In this document: positions 7,447-15,763 of the stretch, piece by piece
Layout of the letters: each line of letters starts with the position of its first letter
Position numbering within the stretch: the stretch's first letter is position 1
Notes under the pieces: model-generated
The model's database searches: none
What the model saw: the letters and a program-made list of their open reading frames with translations, nothing else
Told to the model about the DNA's origin: nothing
Translations under genes and position numbers: made by a program
NCBI GenBank assembly: GCA_905234075.1
Contig: CAJOGI010000001.1
Location: forward strand, 186,001-250,000
DNA: 64,000 bases
Direction: 5' to 3'
Source of the DNA: an uncultured Synergistales bacterium
Lineage (GTDB): Bacteria > Synergistota > Synergistia > Synergistales > Aminobacteriaceae

Positions 7447-8415
7447 TTATTTCTCCGTCTGTTTCTTTGTTCGTGATCTTGAATTTCTTGAGCGCGTCGA
7501 AGATTTTTTCTTCGGCTCTTCCTTTTTGACTTCTTCCTGTTTTTCTTTTTTAGGCTCGGGCTTTTTTAAGTTTATATTTTCGCGTGAGAGGTCAATCGTA
7601 ATTTCAGCTCTGTCGGAACTTACAACGCCGTTTCTCTCGCGTGTTAAACCTCCGAGTGCTTCAACTCGGTTTTGAGCAGGAAAATATACAACAGAGTCCG
7701 AGCGCAAAGTTCTTCCGCCCTGAACGGCTACAACATGACCGCTCACGACAACGCTTCCGCGCTCAAGAGAGTAAACCGCGTGATCTCCTTTGAGGCTCAC
7801 CGCGTCGCCCTTAGCTTTAGGCTGGCCTCTGATTGAAATTTTTTTATCGGCTGTCATTTCCTGAACGTTGCCGTTCATTAACATTCCCTCGACTGAATTT
7901 GCGCTGAACGTCAAACCCTGCGAGCTGTCCTCTAAATTTCTGACGTTAGCTAAAATAAATCGCGTGTGAGTGTCCGCTGCTGTAGGCTCCTGAAAACCAC
8001 CGACACCGACAATAATTAATCCGTCCGAGTCAAGTTTCATCGGCCCGTATCCTCCTCGAACGCCGTTTCTAAATCTGCACGTGGGAACGTCATTGAATGA
8101 AAGCTCAAGCTGTCCGGCTCTCAAGTCAATTTTATCGCCCTGCCATTTTCCCGAAGCAGTTATGCCTTTGTCAAAATTAACTTCGCGTCTGTCAACGTTG
8201 CCTGAACCGACTGGAGCCGCAACGTTCAAATCTCCGGCCTGTATCGTTACGTTTCCGTCAGCTAAAAAATCTCCCGTCTGAGCATCAAATCTCATTCGGT
8301 TTGCTGAAAGCGTAGCGGTGTCGGGCAAATCGTCATCATCAAGCGAAAAAACAGGTGCAGCGGAAAAAAATAACAAAGCAACAACAAACGCTATGATTTT
8401 ATTTTTTTTATTCAT
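7447..8415 (-). CDS. lptA: LptA/OstA-like periplasmic LPS transport protein
   Basis: A 322-residue exported protein. A signal peptide (IIAFVVALLFFSAAPVFS) is followed by two stretches of OstA-like beta-jellyroll, recognisable in LSANRMRFDAQTGDFLADGNVTI near residue 40 and GDHAVYSLERGSVVVSGHV near 210. The family bridges the periplasm by carrying LPS on a slide of stacked strands. The last 50 residues (from about 273) are a Lys/Glu/Ser/Arg-rich low-complexity tail, unusual for LptA. It lies immediately upstream of lptB. It is longer than typical LptA (about 185 residues) and may combine LptA and LptC-like parts. Confidence 0.8.
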   Translation of the reverse strand: MNKKNKIIAFVVALLFFSAAPVFSLDDDDLPDTATLSANRMRFDAQTGDFLADGNVTIQAGDLNVAAPVGSGNVDRREVNFDKGITASGKWQGDKIDLRAGQLELSFNDVPTCRFRNGVRGGYGPMKLDSDGLIIVGVGGFQEPTAADTHTRFILANVRNLEDSSQGLTFSANSVEGMLMNGNVQEMTADKKISIRGQPKAKGDAVSLKGDHAVYSLERGSVVVSGHVVAVQGGRTLRSDSVVYFPAQNRVEALGGLTRERNGVVSSDRAEITIDLSRENINLKKPEPKKEKQEEVKKEEPKKKSSTRSRNSRSRTKKQTEK

Positions 8416-8436
8416 CTCTTGAAAAATTTTCCTTTC

Positions 8437-8718
8437 TTAACTCACGGCAGCCTCAAGAACGCGCCTGACGTTTTCTTTGCACTCGTCAAAACTTTCTCCG
8501 CGATGAGCCTCGTAAATTTTTTCGTCCTCAATGAACATTGAAGGCACGTTGTAATAATTATATTTTTCTGAAATTTCCGGGTGCTGTCTTTCTTCAATCC
8601 ACTCAATGAAAATATCAGAGTACTTTTCATTTTCGCTTGTTAATTCTTTCAAAGCCTCACGGGCTTGTCTGCAATAGGGGCAGCCCTCAAGATAAAACGC
8701 GGTAATTTTTTTCGACAT
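8437..8718 (-). CDS. glutaredoxin-like protein
   Basis: A 93-residue thioredoxin-fold protein with the dithiol motif CPYC at residues 15-18 and the cis-proline block NVPSMFIEDEKI in the second half. Such proteins reduce disulfides or mixed glutathione disulfides in the cytoplasm. It lacks a signal peptide and sits upstream of lptA, separated by about twenty bases that carry an AAGGAAA ribosome site for lptA. The physiological reductant is unknown. Confidence 0.85.
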   Translation of the reverse strand: MSKKITAFYLEGCPYCRQAREALKELTSENEKYSDIFIEWIEERQHPEISEKYNYYNVPSMFIEDEKIYEAHRGESFDECKENVRRVLEAAVS

Positions 8719-8824
8719 TGTTTATTTCCTCCATGATTGAAATTTTATGTCAGAGTATGTATTTTTTAATAGTATATAATAAACTTTAATAAAAAATTTT
8801 TTTAGACAGAGAGGTTTTTGAACT

Positions 8825-9394
8825 GTGCACAAGTCAATAACGGCTCGTTCGTCGTTCATTTTAATGATTGACATGCAGGAGAAGCTTTTGCCTGCTGTTT
8901 TCAATAAAGACGAAGTTATAAAAAATTCCGTCCGTATTCTCACGGCCGCGCACGAACTTTCAATCCCTATGATTGTAACTGAACAATATCCGCAGGGGAT
9001 CGGCGCGACAATTTCGGAGCTGAAAAATTTAATCCCGGACGACACAGAAATTATGGACAAGGTAGAATTTTCCTGCTGTGCCTCTAAAAAATTCGGAGAT
9101 GTTTTTTTAAATCTCAGCTTCAATTCCGGCACTAAAGACACTGCAATTTTATTCGGCGTTGAAACTCATATCTGCGTGCTTGCAACCGCGATTGACTTAA
9201 TCGAAAAATATAATTTGAACGTTGTAATAGCGGCCGACGCTTGCGGAAGCAGAGACGAGAAAAATCACACGCTTGCTCTTGATGCCGCCAGAGCGTTAGG
9301 CTGTCTTGTCGTTCCGGCAGAGACGGTCGTTTATCATATGCTTGAGAAGGCCGGCACGCCGCAGTTTAAGGCACTCCTGCCGCTGTTAAAATAA
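8825..9394 (+). CDS. isochorismatase-family cysteine hydrolase
   Basis: A 189-residue cytoplasmic hydrolase of the isochorismatase/nicotinamidase fold. The catalytic triad is visible as D16 (LMIDMQEKL), K79 (MDKVEFSC) and C117 (GVETHICVLAT), and the fold's cis-peptide region is in FGVETH. Substrates in the family range from isochorismate to nicotinamide and oxidised metabolites; nothing here selects one. The start is a GTG with GAGAGG about ten bases upstream. It is followed four bases later by the membrane glycosyltransferase, so they share a transcript. Confidence 0.85.
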   Translation: MHKSITARSSFILMIDMQEKLLPAVFNKDEVIKNSVRILTAAHELSIPMIVTEQYPQGIGATISELKNLIPDDTEIMDKVEFSCCASKKFGDVFLNLSFNSGTKDTAILFGVETHICVLATAIDLIEKYNLNVVIAADACGSRDEKNHTLALDAARALGCLVVPAETVVYHMLEKAGTPQFKALLPLLK

Positions 9395-9398
9395 AATC

Positions 9399-10967
9399 TT
9401 GCGTAACTGGATAAAAACTCACAAGGCTGTAATATTTTTTGCAATTCTTCTTTCATATTTATATTTTAGGGGAATTGGAGATCACGGCCTCATAGATAAC
9501 GTTGAGGGGGTAAACGCTTCCGTCGCTGTCCACATGCTCGGCGGAGAAAATTATTTTTCGCCCAAGATCGGAGAAAATTTAATTGCCGGTTCAACGATGG
9601 GAACGTGGTGGATTTTTGCTCTAGCTCTTGAAATTTTCGGCTGGGGAGAATTTGCCGTGCGTTTCTGGCCAGCTCTTGCCGGGCTCGGAATGATTTTAGC
9701 GGCGGCGTTGCTTGCAGAAAGAAGATCATGGCTTGCAGCGAGCATATGCGCCTCAATGATAATATCCTTCACTGTGTCGCAGATTGCTTCGCCCCATGCA
9801 ATTTTTTCGTGCCTGACTTCTTTTGCTCTGCTCGGCGTGATACGTTCCAAAGAAGAAAAAGACTGGCTGATATTTTCTCACGCGGCCATAGCTTTTGCGT
9901 TTATCTTTCACGGGCCTGCAGGGTTATTCATGCCTTTCATAGCTGTGTCGGCTTATTGTGTTCTGTGCGAAGACTTTGAACTCTTAAAAGATTTTTTCAC
10001 TTGGCCCTTTGGAATAGTAACCGATTTAATTTTGTCGGGCCTGTATTTTATGGCGTTAATGGCTGTGAATCCGCAGATAATTTTTTTCATGCTCTGTCAA
10101 AATCATGTTTACTCATTCGGAGGATTTTTAGGGGCTGCGGCGTTTTTATTTATAAGTTTTGCTCCGTTTCATGGATTTTTGATACAGGCATTGATTGAAA
10201 TTTTTCCGAGAAAATATCCGGCTGAAAAATCTCCTGAATTTTTTATGTTCATATGGGCGGTAACTTTTGCGGCTTACGGAATTTTTTCCGGCGATGTCTT
10301 GGCGGTCTCAGCTTCAGCTCCGGCACTGTCGGTAATAATTGCGACAAGGCTCGATTTTTGGCTTCAAGGTAAAATGCTTCCGGTGCGTTACGCAGTTTTG
10401 TTGAACATTTTAATTTTAGTCCCGGCATTTTTTGTAATCCTGCCGCTGACAGCAAAATTTTTCCCTGTAATAAGCGGCTCGCTGATGTCGTTAATTCCAT
10501 ACGAAATAACTTTAGCAATATTTTTATTTGCCTGCTGGTATTACACAAAGACACGACAGAGCGGAAAATGGGCGCACAACGTCCCTGCGGCGGCTCTGCT
10601 TTGCTTAATGCCTTTGGCCGGAATTTTTAATCTAACGTCAAATTTATATTCCGTCCGTGAAATCGGCTTAAAGCTCCGCGACTCCATTCAAGATAAAAGC
10701 GATGTTGTCATTCAGTATGAAGTCAATCACCCGTCGCTGTATTTTTATACGTTCAGAAATTCTGTTTTAATAAATGCGCCTTTAACTCCCGGAGTTGAAG
10801 AAAAAAAATTCATAGCGAACGCAGATTTTATAGGCTCGCAATGGGTCAGAAGGAACAGAATATTTTTAATCACTCCGTCCGCAAAAGTGTCAGACGCAAA
10901 ACTTCCAAGTAAAAATATCTTTCCATTGCTTGAAAGCAAAGGACTGATCTTAATAACAAACAAATAG
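9399..10967 (+). CDS. GT-C (ArnT/PMT-like) membrane glycosyltransferase
   Basis: A 522-residue protein with about ten to twelve membrane segments. The first periplasmic loop carries the GT-C type acidic pair region GDHGLIDNVEGVNASVAVHM and then GSTMGTWWIFALALEIFGWGEFAVRFWPAL, typical of the GT39/ArnT group that moves sugars from polyprenyl phosphate to lipid or protein acceptors. The C-terminal part (about 415-522) is a small extracytoplasmic domain. The start is a TTG only four bases after the preceding stop, with no strong ribosome site, so coupling is likely. The acceptor is unknown. Confidence 0.75.
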   Translation: MRNWIKTHKAVIFFAILLSYLYFRGIGDHGLIDNVEGVNASVAVHMLGGENYFSPKIGENLIAGSTMGTWWIFALALEIFGWGEFAVRFWPALAGLGMILAAALLAERRSWLAASICASMIISFTVSQIASPHAIFSCLTSFALLGVIRSKEEKDWLIFSHAAIAFAFIFHGPAGLFMPFIAVSAYCVLCEDFELLKDFFTWPFGIVTDLILSGLYFMALMAVNPQIIFFMLCQNHVYSFGGFLGAAAFLFISFAPFHGFLIQALIEIFPRKYPAEKSPEFFMFIWAVTFAAYGIFSGDVLAVSASAPALSVIIATRLDFWLQGKMLPVRYAVLLNILILVPAFFVILPLTAKFFPVISGSLMSLIPYEITLAIFLFACWYYTKTRQSGKWAHNVPAAALLCLMPLAGIFNLTSNLYSVREIGLKLRDSIQDKSDVVIQYEVNHPSLYFYTFRNSVLINAPLTPGVEEKKFIANADFIGSQWVRRNRIFLITPSAKVSDAKLPSKNIFPLLESKGLILITNK

Positions 10968-10986
10968 TAAAGAAGGTTAATCGATA

Positions 10987-11736
10987 ATGCGTAAATTTTT
11001 ATTAATTATCCAAGCAATTTTATTTTTTTCATGTTCAGCTTACGCCGTTCCCGTTGTCGAGAACAATGTCGAATTACACAGGATAATCGGCGGACTTTAC
11101 ACGCTTGCTTCAGCGGTCGAACTGAACGCTTCCTCCAAGCCTGATATTAATTCGCTCGTGAGATTTTTTGAGCGTATCCCGCCCGGCTGGCAGGACGAAG
11201 TTGAAATCAAAACTGACAAGGATAAAAAAATAATATGGGTCGGAATTTCGGCCGGAACAGATTCAGAGGCAAGGAGCTATCTGCGCTTAAATTCAAAAGA
11301 GCTTGGAATTTTAGATAAGCCCGGCGGAGATGCCTGGCTCGGCGGAAAGTTTGCTTGGATTAAGGCGGCGGACGTTGCTAAGAAAAAAATCAAGCCCGTA
11401 AATTTTTCAGCGGCTCAAGGCGATGACACGATATTCTTCAATGCTCCCGGCACTGATACATGGTGGGCGGCCTGGCCTGCTTTAACGTCGAGAGCAAAGA
11501 AAGATATTTTAGAGGCACGCGGAGTTGAGAACGCTGTAGAACTTCACGCGCCTGCTGCGTCAGAAAAAAATAAAAATTCAAGTGCCATGACGAGCATCTA
11601 TGACGAGGTAAAGCCGTCTTCAGTCAGGGTGCCGGATAAAATGTACATGAGCCGCAAAAAAAGCAGCTTCGATATGTCTGTCGAGGTCGGCGATGTGATT
11701 TTCAATCCGATCCCGAGCGTTCAGAGAAACAGGTAG
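10987..11736 (+). CDS. exported protein of unknown function
   Basis: A 249-residue protein with a clear signal peptide (FLLIIQAILFFSCSAYA, cleavage near residue 20). The mature part contains RFFERIPPGWQDEV, a segment WVGISAGTDSEARSYLR, and a Trp-rich patch TDTWWAAWPAL. The last 60 residues are polar and probably disordered. I do not recognise the family. It is third in the run with the hydrolase and the glycosyltransferase, so an envelope role is possible. Its stop codon TAG is part of a heptamer repeat. Confidence 0.65.
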   Translation: MRKFLLIIQAILFFSCSAYAVPVVENNVELHRIIGGLYTLASAVELNASSKPDINSLVRFFERIPPGWQDEVEIKTDKDKKIIWVGISAGTDSEARSYLRLNSKELGILDKPGGDAWLGGKFAWIKAADVAKKKIKPVNFSAAQGDDTIFFNAPGTDTWWAAWPALTSRAKKDILEARGVENAVELHAPAASEKNKNSSAMTSIYDEVKPSSVRVPDKMYMSRKKSSFDMSVEVGDVIFNPIPSVQRNR

Positions 11737-11745
11737 GAGGTAAAA
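11730..11745 (+). repeat. heptamer repeat at stop codon
   Basis: CAGGTAGGAGGTAAAA overlaps the TAG stop of the exported protein gene and shows the same two boundaries (CAGGTAGGAG and GGTAAAA) as the longer arrays. Confidence 0.7.
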
Positions 11746-11790
11746 AAATTTTTTACGCTTAAAACTTTAGGGCACGAAAAATTTTTCATA

Positions 11791-11897
11791 GGCTCGAAAA
11801 AAATTTGCAGCTTTATTTTTTTAATGACGCTGTAAAATTTTATGAAGTCAAAAAAATTTGAAGATTTTTGTAGTGCCCAAAGTAGTCCCCAAAATAT
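11791..11897 (-). repeat. dispersed TAGTCCCC element, copy A
   Basis: In the minus orientation this copy reads GGGGACTACTTTGGGCACTAC, then an AT-rich stretch with CATAAAATTTTAC and ATTAAAAAAATAAA and a trailing AAATTTTTTTCGAG. The order of blocks is the same as in copies B and C. It lies between the exported protein gene and galE. The remainder of 11737..11971 is AT-rich and presumably holds the galE promoter. Confidence 0.65.
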
Positions 11898-11971
11898 TTT
11901 TTCTCTGGATTTTTTATTGAATGGATTTAAGTATTATAACATAAACTTTTTATTAAGGGAGGCAAAAAATT

Positions 11972-12961
11972 ATGTCCGTATTAATTTGCGGAGGAGCAGG
12001 CTATATCGGTTCGCACAACGTCAAAGCGTTCAAAGCTAAGGGCGAAGACGTGGTTGTCGTTGACAGTTTATACACAGGCCATAGGGCTTCAGTTCCTGAA
12101 GGCGTAAAATTTTATGAGGGCGATATCCGCGACGGAAAATTACTCGACAAAATTTTCGCTGAAAATAGAATTGAGGCTGTAGTGCATTTTTGCGCGTTCT
12201 CACTGGTCGGCGAAAGCGTCGAACAGCCGCTGAAATATTTTGATAACAACGTTGGCGGCATGATTTCATTACTCGAAGCAATGCAGAGAAATAACGTTAA
12301 ACGAATAATATTTTCATCGAGCGCGGCAACTTACGGAGAGCCTAAAACAGTTCCAATTCTCGAAACTGACGAGACAAAGCCGACAAACCCCTACGGCGAA
12401 AGTAAATTAATCATGGAAAAAATGATGCACTGGGTCAGCAGACGTCATGATATTCGTTACGTCTCATTGAGATATTTTAATGTCGCAGGAGCGTGGCACG
12501 ACGGCTCAATCGGCGAAGATCACAGGCATGAAACGCATTTAGTCCCGATAATTTTACAGGTCCCGTTAGGAAAAAGAGAACACGTTACCGTTTACGGCGA
12601 CGACTACCCGACAAAAGACGGCACTTGCATACGCGATTATGTTCACGTTGAAGATTTAGCGCGGGCGCATATTTTAGCACTCGAATATTTACGCAGCGGA
12701 GGCGAGAGCAATATTTTCAATCTCGGCAGCGGAGACGGCTACTCCGTCATGGAAATGATTAACGCCGCAAGAAAAGCAACGGGCCAAGACATTGCCGTAG
12801 AGATCGGCGAGCGTCGCGCAGGGGATCCGGCTAAACTCGTGGCCGACAGCACAAAGGCTCATGAAATTTTACACTGGCAGCCGGAAATTACGCGCATGGA
12901 AGATATTATCGCAAGTGCTTGGAAATGGCATAAGACCCACCCGAACGGCTATAGTGATTAA
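11972..12961 (+). CDS. galE: UDP-glucose 4-epimerase
   Basis: A 329-residue short-chain dehydrogenase/reductase. It has the NAD-binding GGAGYIGSH (7-15), the SSSAATYG segment (115-122), the catalytic Tyr141 and Lys145 in YGESK, and RYFNVAGA, HLVPIILQVPLG and DYVHVEDLA typical of GalE. It interconverts UDP-glucose and UDP-galactose for the Leloir pathway and for surface sugar synthesis. The ATG has an AGGGAGG site. The galactose-type ABC transporter at 35538..40485 would supply its pathway, although galK and galT are not in the window. Confidence 0.93.
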   Translation: MSVLICGGAGYIGSHNVKAFKAKGEDVVVVDSLYTGHRASVPEGVKFYEGDIRDGKLLDKIFAENRIEAVVHFCAFSLVGESVEQPLKYFDNNVGGMISLLEAMQRNNVKRIIFSSSAATYGEPKTVPILETDETKPTNPYGESKLIMEKMMHWVSRRHDIRYVSLRYFNVAGAWHDGSIGEDHRHETHLVPIILQVPLGKREHVTVYGDDYPTKDGTCIRDYVHVEDLARAHILALEYLRSGGESNIFNLGSGDGYSVMEMINAARKATGQDIAVEIGERRAGDPAKLVADSTKAHEILHWQPEITRMEDIIASAWKWHKTHPNGYSD

Positions 12962-12980
12962 AAATTAAAATAAAAAAATT

Positions 12981-14231
12981 ATGGAGAGTTGGAGCGGAAT
13001 TTTAGACAGTTGTCCCGGACTTCTTTGCTGCATAATAAATCTGAAGGGCAAATTATTATATGCGTCCGCCGGTTACAAAGCAGTAGCCGCTAGAATTTTT
13101 GGGCATAAATGCACTGAAGGGAGCAATTATCCGCCGTTAATAACGGAACTTGACAGAGCTTTTCATGAAATTTTAACGGCGGCGTGTCTTGGCGAGGCCA
13201 ACGCGATAGAAATTTCTGAGCACGGAAAAATTTGGGAGCTCACTGCCTCGCCTTTACGAAGCAATCATAAAAAAATTGACGGCGTTGTCGTCCGGGTAAA
13301 TTCTGAAATTCTTGCCGAGCCTGTAAAGAATCTTCCTCCCGTCGTTCAGAGCAACCCGGAAATTTTAGAGGCCGTGCCGTTCCGGGCGTGCGTCGTCAAT
13401 CAAAAAGGTTTAATTCTTGCGACGAATAAATTTTTTTCTGCATCGTCAAAAGAAAATTTAACGGGGAAAAATATCATAGAAATTTTTAAGCCTTCCGAAA
13501 GTTTTAGCATGATGAAAATTATTTCTAAACGTTTCGGAAGCGTTGAGGGCCGAATACCTGATTTTTATATTAATGAAAATTTCTGCGAAGATTTATTTTT
13601 AGATGAAAATCTCAACGAGCCTCCTGAAAAAAAATCCGAAGAGTTTAGAAATTTGAAGGCTCACGCAACGCCGATTAAATGGCACGATTTAGAATGCGTC
13701 ATGCTGACGTTTGAGGACATCACAGAAATTAAAAGAACTCATGAGCAGCTGCGAAGGCTTTTAACTTTTGACACGTCAACGGGAATATTAAACCGCAGGG
13801 GCATTGAGCATGTGATCCTGCGCGAGTTCGGCAGGGCTATACGGAGCGGAGAGGACTTGAGCCTGATAATGATTAACATTGATAATTTTACGGCGATTAA
13901 TGAAACTATGGGATATACGGCAGGAAGCAGAACTATTCGCAGCTTCACGGCTATCATGAAGCGCACGCTGTCAAACAGAGCCAAGAGCGTTATATCACGC
14001 TGGAGCGGCGACGAATTTTTAATAATGTCGCATTGTTCGGGGGCGGCGGCCGTCGTGCTTGCGAACGAGATACGCGAAAAAGCTCAAGGAATTTCGATAA
14101 GCGCAGGAATTTCGGACCTGCAAAGCGGAAGTTACGCGGGAGTTAATGATTTTATCGGAGCGGCTTACGACGCAATGACGGAAGCAAAAATTTCCGGCAA
14201 AAATAATACCGTTCTGGCGAAAAAAAATTAA
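12981..14231 (+). CDS. PAS-PAS-GGDEF putative diguanylate cyclase
   Basis: A 416-residue soluble protein. Two PAS-like sensor regions are seen at about 5-110 and 125-240 (VPFRACVVNQKGLILATNKFF; VMLTFEDITEIKRTHEQL), then a GGDEF domain (about 255-416) with the substrate loops TFDTSTGILNRRG, MINIDNFTAINETMGY and the signature SRWSGDEF. The signature is SGDEF instead of GGDEF; such variants can keep activity, but this is unproven here. No inhibitory RxxD is seen just upstream. It follows galE by about 20 bases without an obvious ribosome site. It converges with truA, overlapping its stop by four bases. Confidence 0.85.
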   Translation: MESWSGILDSCPGLLCCIINLKGKLLYASAGYKAVAARIFGHKCTEGSNYPPLITELDRAFHEILTAACLGEANAIEISEHGKIWELTASPLRSNHKKIDGVVVRVNSEILAEPVKNLPPVVQSNPEILEAVPFRACVVNQKGLILATNKFFSASSKENLTGKNIIEIFKPSESFSMMKIISKRFGSVEGRIPDFYINENFCEDLFLDENLNEPPEKKSEEFRNLKAHATPIKWHDLECVMLTFEDITEIKRTHEQLRRLLTFDTSTGILNRRGIEHVILREFGRAIRSGEDLSLIMINIDNFTAINETMGYTAGSRTIRSFTAIMKRTLSNRAKSVISRWSGDEFLIMSHCSGAAAVVLANEIREKAQGISISAGISDLQSGSYAGVNDFIGAAYDAMTEAKISGKNNTVLAKKN

Positions 14232-14989
14232 TTTGCTGACTTCTTTAACTCCTCGCCGTAAATAACCCTCCAAAACCACAAGCCGCAGGCCGGAGCAGTC
14301 ATCGCGGAGTCGCTTCTTTCGCTGCCGGTCAATAAATTTTCGAGCCATTCAAGAGAATTTTTTTCAAGCGCGATTGAATTTATATTTCCCGTTATTATTC
14401 TGACCATGTTAGTTAAGAATGACGGAGCTTTTACGCTGATTATTGAAAGTCTGCCGCGATTTTTAATTTTCAGGCTTTCAATAGTTCTAAAGGGGTCGTC
14501 AGGACATTCGACGGCTCTGCAAAAAGCTTTGAAATTGTGCCGGCCCTCGATTAATTTGCAGGCCTGTTTAGCAAGCTCCATGTTCCACGCTTTGCCCTTC
14601 CGCCACCATACGAAATTATTTAACATCGGGGGACAAGCTGCGCCGTGCCATATAAAATATTTATATTCTCGTGAAATTGCACTGTACCGTGCATTAAAAT
14701 CTTCGGGGACTATAAAAATTTTCATTATTCTAATATCTTCCGGCAGATAAAAATTTATCGCAAGGCGTAATTTATCGGGCTCAAAAATTTTTTCCATTTT
14801 GAACGAGGCGATCTGCCCCCATGCGTTTACGCCCTTGTCAGTCCGTCCGGCTCCCGTCAGCCGCACTGAATGCCCGGCGATTTTTTCTAAAACTCTCTCG
14901 ATAATTTCCTGAATGCTGACCGCGTCGGGCTGAACCTGCCAGCCGGAATAATTTTTCCCTACGTAAGAAATTTTTGCGGCGTAGTTCAT
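14228..14989 (-). CDS. truA: tRNA pseudouridine synthase A
   Basis: A 253-residue enzyme that makes pseudouridine at positions 38-40 of tRNA anticodon arms. Seen are YVGKNYSGWQVQP near the start, the catalytic Asp51 in GAGRTDKGVNAWGQ, the middle DFNARYSAISREYKYFIW, and SFLTNMVRIITGNI near residue 190. Its start overlaps the stop of the upstream DUF4230-like gene (ATGA), so the two are coupled. Length is normal for the family. Confidence 0.95.
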   Translation of the reverse strand: MNYAAKISYVGKNYSGWQVQPDAVSIQEIIERVLEKIAGHSVRLTGAGRTDKGVNAWGQIASFKMEKIFEPDKLRLAINFYLPEDIRIMKIFIVPEDFNARYSAISREYKYFIWHGAACPPMLNNFVWWRKGKAWNMELAKQACKLIEGRHNFKAFCRAVECPDDPFRTIESLKIKNRGRLSIISVKAPSFLTNMVRIITGNINSIALEKNSLEWLENLLTGSERSDSAMTAPACGLWFWRVIYGEELKKSAN

Positions 14990-15633
14990 ACAAGCTGTAA
15001 AGTTTCAGCCGCGTTATTAATTAAGGCAGCGTGCTGTTCTTTTTCCGTAAAAATAATTTCCGCTTCCATTCCCGTTGAGGCTACGACAGACGTTAAAATT
15101 TTTCTCACGTTCTCGTCAGATTGAGCGAGTATTCCGTTTTGTACGGAGTGAGCTTTTACTTTTTCAAGGTCCGCGTCAACTTCTCTGTTCTGGTCTTCAA
15201 GTTTAACACTGGTAAAAATTCCCGCGCTCTGGTCATAAACTTCAAAGCTGTGAACATCGGCGTAAACGTCAAGAATTTCGCTGTGCGGCAAAGTAATTCT
15301 CACTCTGTTTATGTCGTACCGCTCTGAAATCTGCGCCTTAGATAAATCGCAGCCGCATACTATCGTGCCGTAATACTTAAGCATAAATTTCTTCGTCGTG
15401 CCGGGAAAATTTATATTGACGAAAGGAATTTTTTTTCCGTCGGAAAAAGTTACTATCGATTGAAATCTCTCGCGGAGCGTGGCAAGTTCGCTGACGTTTT
15501 CAATGCCTGCCAGAATTGTAGATCTGATTGAGCGGTTCTGATTTATTCCTACCGGTTTTTTGTGCGTGAATAAAATCACGTTTAACGTTATTGAAATTAC
15601 AAGTGCGAGTGTGATAGCGATCGCTGCTCCCAA
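14986..15633 (-). CDS. DUF4230-like membrane-anchored protein
   Basis: About 215 residues from a TTG at 15633, which has GGAGG seven bases upstream. A longer frame opens at 15705, but that start lies inside a terminator hairpin, so the internal TTG is preferred. One N-terminal membrane segment (AAIAITLALVISITLNVILF) is followed by an extracytoplasmic domain with YYGTIVCGCDLSKAQIS and ITLPHSEILDVYADVHSFEVYDQ, which resembles DUF4230 proteins. Function is unknown. It is cotranscribed with truA. Confidence 0.65.
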   Translation of the reverse strand: MGAAIAITLALVISITLNVILFTHKKPVGINQNRSIRSTILAGIENVSELATLRERFQSIVTFSDGKKIPFVNINFPGTTKKFMLKYYGTIVCGCDLSKAQISERYDINRVRITLPHSEILDVYADVHSFEVYDQSAGIFTSVKLEDQNREVDADLEKVKAHSVQNGILAQSDENVRKILTSVVASTGMEAEIIFTEKEQHAALINNAAETLQLV

Positions 15634-15690
15634 AATTTTGCCTCCAGTTAAAAAAATTTTTCTCGAATTATACAACAGAGAAGAAAAATA

Positions 15691-15727
15691 AAGACAGCTC
15701 CCCAAATTTTAGAGAGCTGTCTTTTTT
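15691..15727 (-). terminator. terminator of the 346-residue protein gene
   Basis: A perfect 10-bp stem AAGACAGCTC with GAGCTGTCTT, followed by T-rich sequence on both strands. On the minus strand it lies directly after the stop at 15764 and isolates the truA unit from the gene upstream. Confidence 0.8.
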
Positions 15728-15763
15728 AAGAAGTTACTTTTATTTTTAAGAAAATGCTATTTC

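Noticed and set aside
11822-11897. Copy A of the dispersed repeat as a simple terminator
   Set aside because: It has no strong GC stem with a T-tract, and the same blocks recur at two other sites independently of the neighbouring terminators.
14986-15705. Start of the DUF4230-like protein at 15705
   Set aside because: That start falls inside a terminator hairpin and has no ribosome site, while the TTG at 15633 has GGAGG.
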